A DNA stretch of 15,376 bases from an uncultured Rhodocyclaceae bacterium (GTDB lineage Bacteria > Pseudomonadota > Gammaproteobacteria > Burkholderiales > Rhodocyclaceae): NCBI GenBank assembly GCA_937892345.1, contig CALAGF010000122.1:1-15376 (forward strand), read 5' to 3'. The position numbers were made by a program, and so were the translations under genes. The notes beneath the pieces were generated by a model, which worked only from the letters and a program-made list of their open reading frames with translations, searched no databases and was not told the origin of the DNA. Positions 13,497 through 15,376 of this stretch are shown here, piece by piece. Numbering within the stretch: the first letter of the stretch is position 1; each line of letters begins with the position of its first letter.

Positions 13497-15110
13497 TCAA
13501 GAAAGGGGTTTTATCGACGCATCCATTATTGATGCATTTAGAATTTCGGCAGCCTCAAGAACAAACCCATCCGCTGCAATAGAAGCATCTGCCGCGGCCT
13601 GCGTTTCCTTTCGGAAGCGATCAGCAGCCTCTGCTGGTGTATCGGTCAACACGTCTCCGACTTCAATTTTCAATCGAAGACTTCGACCACAATATTCAGA
13701 AAGTGAAGCCTGAAGTTTTTCTTGCGCAGGCCTCAGCTGCAAGTGGGACTTATCTGAAGGCAGGCGTAAGGTACAGGCGTCTTGAGAAATCTCTCGCAAC
13801 TCACAATTATTTGCGAGCTCTCGAACCATTCCCGAAATGGGCAATGCAGCAATCATCGTTTGCCATGATTCGGCCAGCCCTCCCGCAGCGACATCGAAGG
13901 CAGGGGAGGAGTCAACAATCTCTCGCGAGGTAGCAGCCGTTGCAGGGATGCTTGCAGCAGAGGGCGTAAATACAGGAGCAACAATCGAAGTACGCTCACG
14001 GGCATTTGTTACCAAATCAGCAACTGAGGCAGGACGAAACGCATGTAATCGAAGCAGGGTCATCACAAACCCAGCGTGCTCATCCGGTGCCAACGCTAAC
14101 TCAGCGCGACCAGCCAATATAATTTGATAAGCCAGCTGTACAAATGGGGGTGGCATGATCGATGCGATGGCCAATAAGCGTTCCCGGTCAGCCTCATCAT
14201 CGCCAACCGTAGCGGGTGCGAATTGTGCTAGCTGAATTCGTACCAGCAAACTGGCCAATTCTTGTAGCGCGCCAGAAAACGATAAGCTACGCAGCGATAG
14301 CTCGCCCGCTATACGGAGCAGCGCGGTGAGGTCGGACTCCAGTAAGCTTTCAAGAATGGCAAAAAGGTAATCTTGATCGACATTGCCGAGCATTGATCGT
14401 ACTTGTTGCTCTTCAACCTGCCCTGCCCCGTGGGCAATGGCCTGATCCAGCAAAGAAAGCGAATCGCGCATGCTACCGGCCGCCGAACGCGCAATCAGCG
14501 CCAGAGCCGCTAGATCAAACTTCACGCCTTCGGCCTGTAAAACATTAGCCAAATGCACTTGAATCGCAGCGCTCGGCATTTGCTTGAGATTAAATTGCAA
14601 GCACCTCGAAAGTACGGTAACCGGGATTTTTTGCGGATCGGTTGTTGCAAGGATAAATTTCACATGCTCAGGTGGCTCCTCCAACGTCTTCAACATGGCG
14701 TTGAAGGCAGAGTTGGACAGCATATGAACTTCATCAATCACATAGACTTTATACCTCCCGCGTGTGGGAGCGTAGATCGCGTTTTCCAGCAGTTGACGCA
14801 TCTCGTCCACCTTGGTGTTCGTTGCAGCATCAACCTCGAGCAGATCAACGAATCGGCCAGCATCGATCTCTGTGCATGCGGAACATTTGCCACAGGGAGA
14901 AGCACTTACCCCTGATTCACAGTTGAGTGATTTGGCGAGTATGCGAGCAATCGTGGTTTTGCCAACCCCTCGGGTGCCGGTAAAAAGATAGGCATGATGA
15001 AGGCGCTGTTCGTTGAGGGCGTGAGTTAGCGCCCGCACGACGTGTTCTTGACCCACCAACGTCGAAAAATTGCGCGGCCGCCATTTGCGCGCCAAAACCT
15101 GATAAGTCAT
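13497..15110 (-). CDS. dnaX: DNA polymerase III subunit tau/gamma
   Basis: A 537-residue clamp-loader ATPase and organiser of the replicase. Walker A is GTRGVGKTT (45-53); zinc ligands are Cys64, Cys73, Cys76 and Cys79; Walker B is DEVH (126-129); the SRC sensor is 168-170. The collar domain runs to about 370, then a low-complexity linker, then a tau-specific C-terminal domain (about 410-537, WQTMIAALPISGMVRELANN...) ending ASIKPLS. It is on the short side for tau. A TTG three codons upstream also extends the frame, but ATG (15110) gives the standard MTYQVLARKWRP. No slippery A-AAA-AAG sequence was found near codon 430, so production of gamma by frameshifting is not supported. It begins 30 bases after ffs without a visible promoter of its own. 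Confidence 0.96.
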   Translation of the reverse strand: MTYQVLARKWRPRNFSTLVGQEHVVRALTHALNEQRLHHAYLFTGTRGVGKTTIARILAKSLNCESGVSASPCGKCSACTEIDAGRFVDLLEVDAATNTKVDEMRQLLENAIYAPTRGRYKVYVIDEVHMLSNSAFNAMLKTLEEPPEHVKFILATTDPQKIPVTVLSRCLQFNLKQMPSAAIQVHLANVLQAEGVKFDLAALALIARSAAGSMRDSLSLLDQAIAHGAGQVEEQQVRSMLGNVDQDYLFAILESLLESDLTALLRIAGELSLRSLSFSGALQELASLLVRIQLAQFAPATVGDDEADRERLLAIASIMPPPFVQLAYQIILAGRAELALAPDEHAGFVMTLLRLHAFRPASVADLVTNARERTSIVAPVFTPSAASIPATAATSREIVDSSPAFDVAAGGLAESWQTMIAALPISGMVRELANNCELREISQDACTLRLPSDKSHLQLRPAQEKLQASLSEYCGRSLRLKIEVGDVLTDTPAEAADRFRKETQAAADASIAADGFVLEAAEILNASIMDASIKPLS

Positions 15111-15140
15111 GCGCCTCAAATCCGTTCAGAAAATGAAAGT

Positions 15141-15236
15141 GGCGAGCCTAACCCCCGGCACTTGCAGAAATTGGCTGTGGCTGCTTCCTTCCGGACCTGA
15201 CCAGGTTCACCAGACTGCAATGCGGGGAGACCCGCC
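15141..15236 (-). ncRNA. ffs: Signal recognition particle 4.5S RNA (small bacterial type)
   Basis: The minus strand carries the universal SRP apical hairpin: CAGGTCCGGAAGGAAGCAGC with its GGAA tetraloop and the symmetric/asymmetric internal loops that bind Ffh. The 5' end GGCGGGTCTCCCC can pair with the 3' end GGGGGTTAGGCTCGCC to close the long hairpin of about 96 bases. Ends are placed by this pairing and may be off by a few bases. With Ffh it targets nascent membrane proteins to the membrane. The RNA is preceded by a promoter (15244-15271). Its 3' end is followed only by a weak T-rich tract, then dnaX. Confidence 0.95.
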
Positions 15237-15243
15237 GAGGCGA

Positions 15244-15271
15244 ATTATAGCTTAGCCTAACGATCTGTCTT
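15244..15271 (-). promoter_or_regulatory. Sigma-70 promoter of ffs
   Basis: On the minus strand a perfect TATAAT (15249-15244) lies 16 bases downstream of AAGACA (15271-15266), four of six bases of the -35 consensus. The -10 box ends seven bases before the RNA's 5' GGCGGG, the expected spacing to a start site. The stretch 15272-15324 to its right holds nothing I recognise. Confidence 0.75.
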
Positions 15272-15324
15272 CATCAGGCAAAAGCTTTATTTACGCACTG
15301 CGTGCCACTTGAGGGGTATATGCG

Positions 15325-15360
15325 TAAAAAAACCCCCTAGAGTGGTCTAGGGGGTTTTTT
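15325..15360. terminator. Strong, probably bidirectional intrinsic terminator
   Basis: A perfect 9-bp stem, CCCCCTAGA (15333-15341) and TCTAGGGGG (15346-15354), with a GTGG loop, is flanked by seven A residues on one side and six T residues on the other. It would stop transcripts in both directions. Since all genes here are on the minus strand, it most likely ends a minus-strand gene lying beyond the right edge, insulating ffs. Confidence 0.92.
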
Positions 15361-15376
15361 GAATGGGGTGCCTGGC

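Noticed and set aside
14623..14636. A-run in dnaX as a programmed frameshift site
   Set aside because: It encodes the universally conserved QKIP of the ATPase domain, far upstream of where gamma ends in known cases, and no downstream stem-loop with a nearby stop was recognised.

Overview
This window comes from a betaproteobacterium, most likely of the Rhodocyclales type. That is an inference from protein style and gene order: petABC-sspAB, ffs-dnaX-ybaB-recR, and a nirBD/nasA nitrate-assimilation cluster. No 16S or other marker is present. Every gene supported here lies on the minus strand, so the biological order runs from the right edge to the left edge. I saw no mobile element, CRISPR array or tRNA.

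Right part (about 12.5-15.4 kb), housekeeping. From the right there is a strong, probably bidirectional terminator, then the 4.5S SRP RNA gene (ffs) with its own promoter. Thirty bases after it come dnaX (DNA polymerase III tau/gamma), ybaB (nucleoid-associated protein) and recR (recombinational repair), tightly packed as one unit.

Middle part (about 8.7-12.5 kb). petABC encodes the complete cytochrome bc1 complex: Rieske protein, cytochrome b and cytochrome c1. A GC-rich hairpin follows, then sspA-sspB (stringent starvation protein A and the ClpXP adaptor SspB), closed by a clear intrinsic terminator.

Left part (1-8.7 kb), nitrate assimilation. Three transcription units can be proposed: nasA-ybiB (assimilatory nitrate reductase plus a TrpD2/YbiB-like protein), nirB-nirD-(double PilJ-domain protein)-cbiX (NADH nitrite reductase, a possible nitrate/nitrite-sensing exported protein, and a siroheme chelatase), and nrtA (nitrate ABC transporter binding protein, cut by the left edge). 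Each has a good sigma-54 -24/-12 element just upstream. NtrC-like dyads lie upstream of two of them, and a probable IHF site upstream of one. Together they read as a nitrogen-starvation regulon: nitrate import (Nrt), nitrate to nitrite (NasA), nitrite to ammonium (NirBD), and the siroheme that NirB needs (CbiX).

The least understood parts are the small exported protein with two NarX-like P-box/PilJ repeats and no output domain (1024-1830), and the co-operonic YbiB. No dedicated NADH:NasA reductase subunit is visible, which raises the possibility that NirB/NirD feed electrons to NasA.
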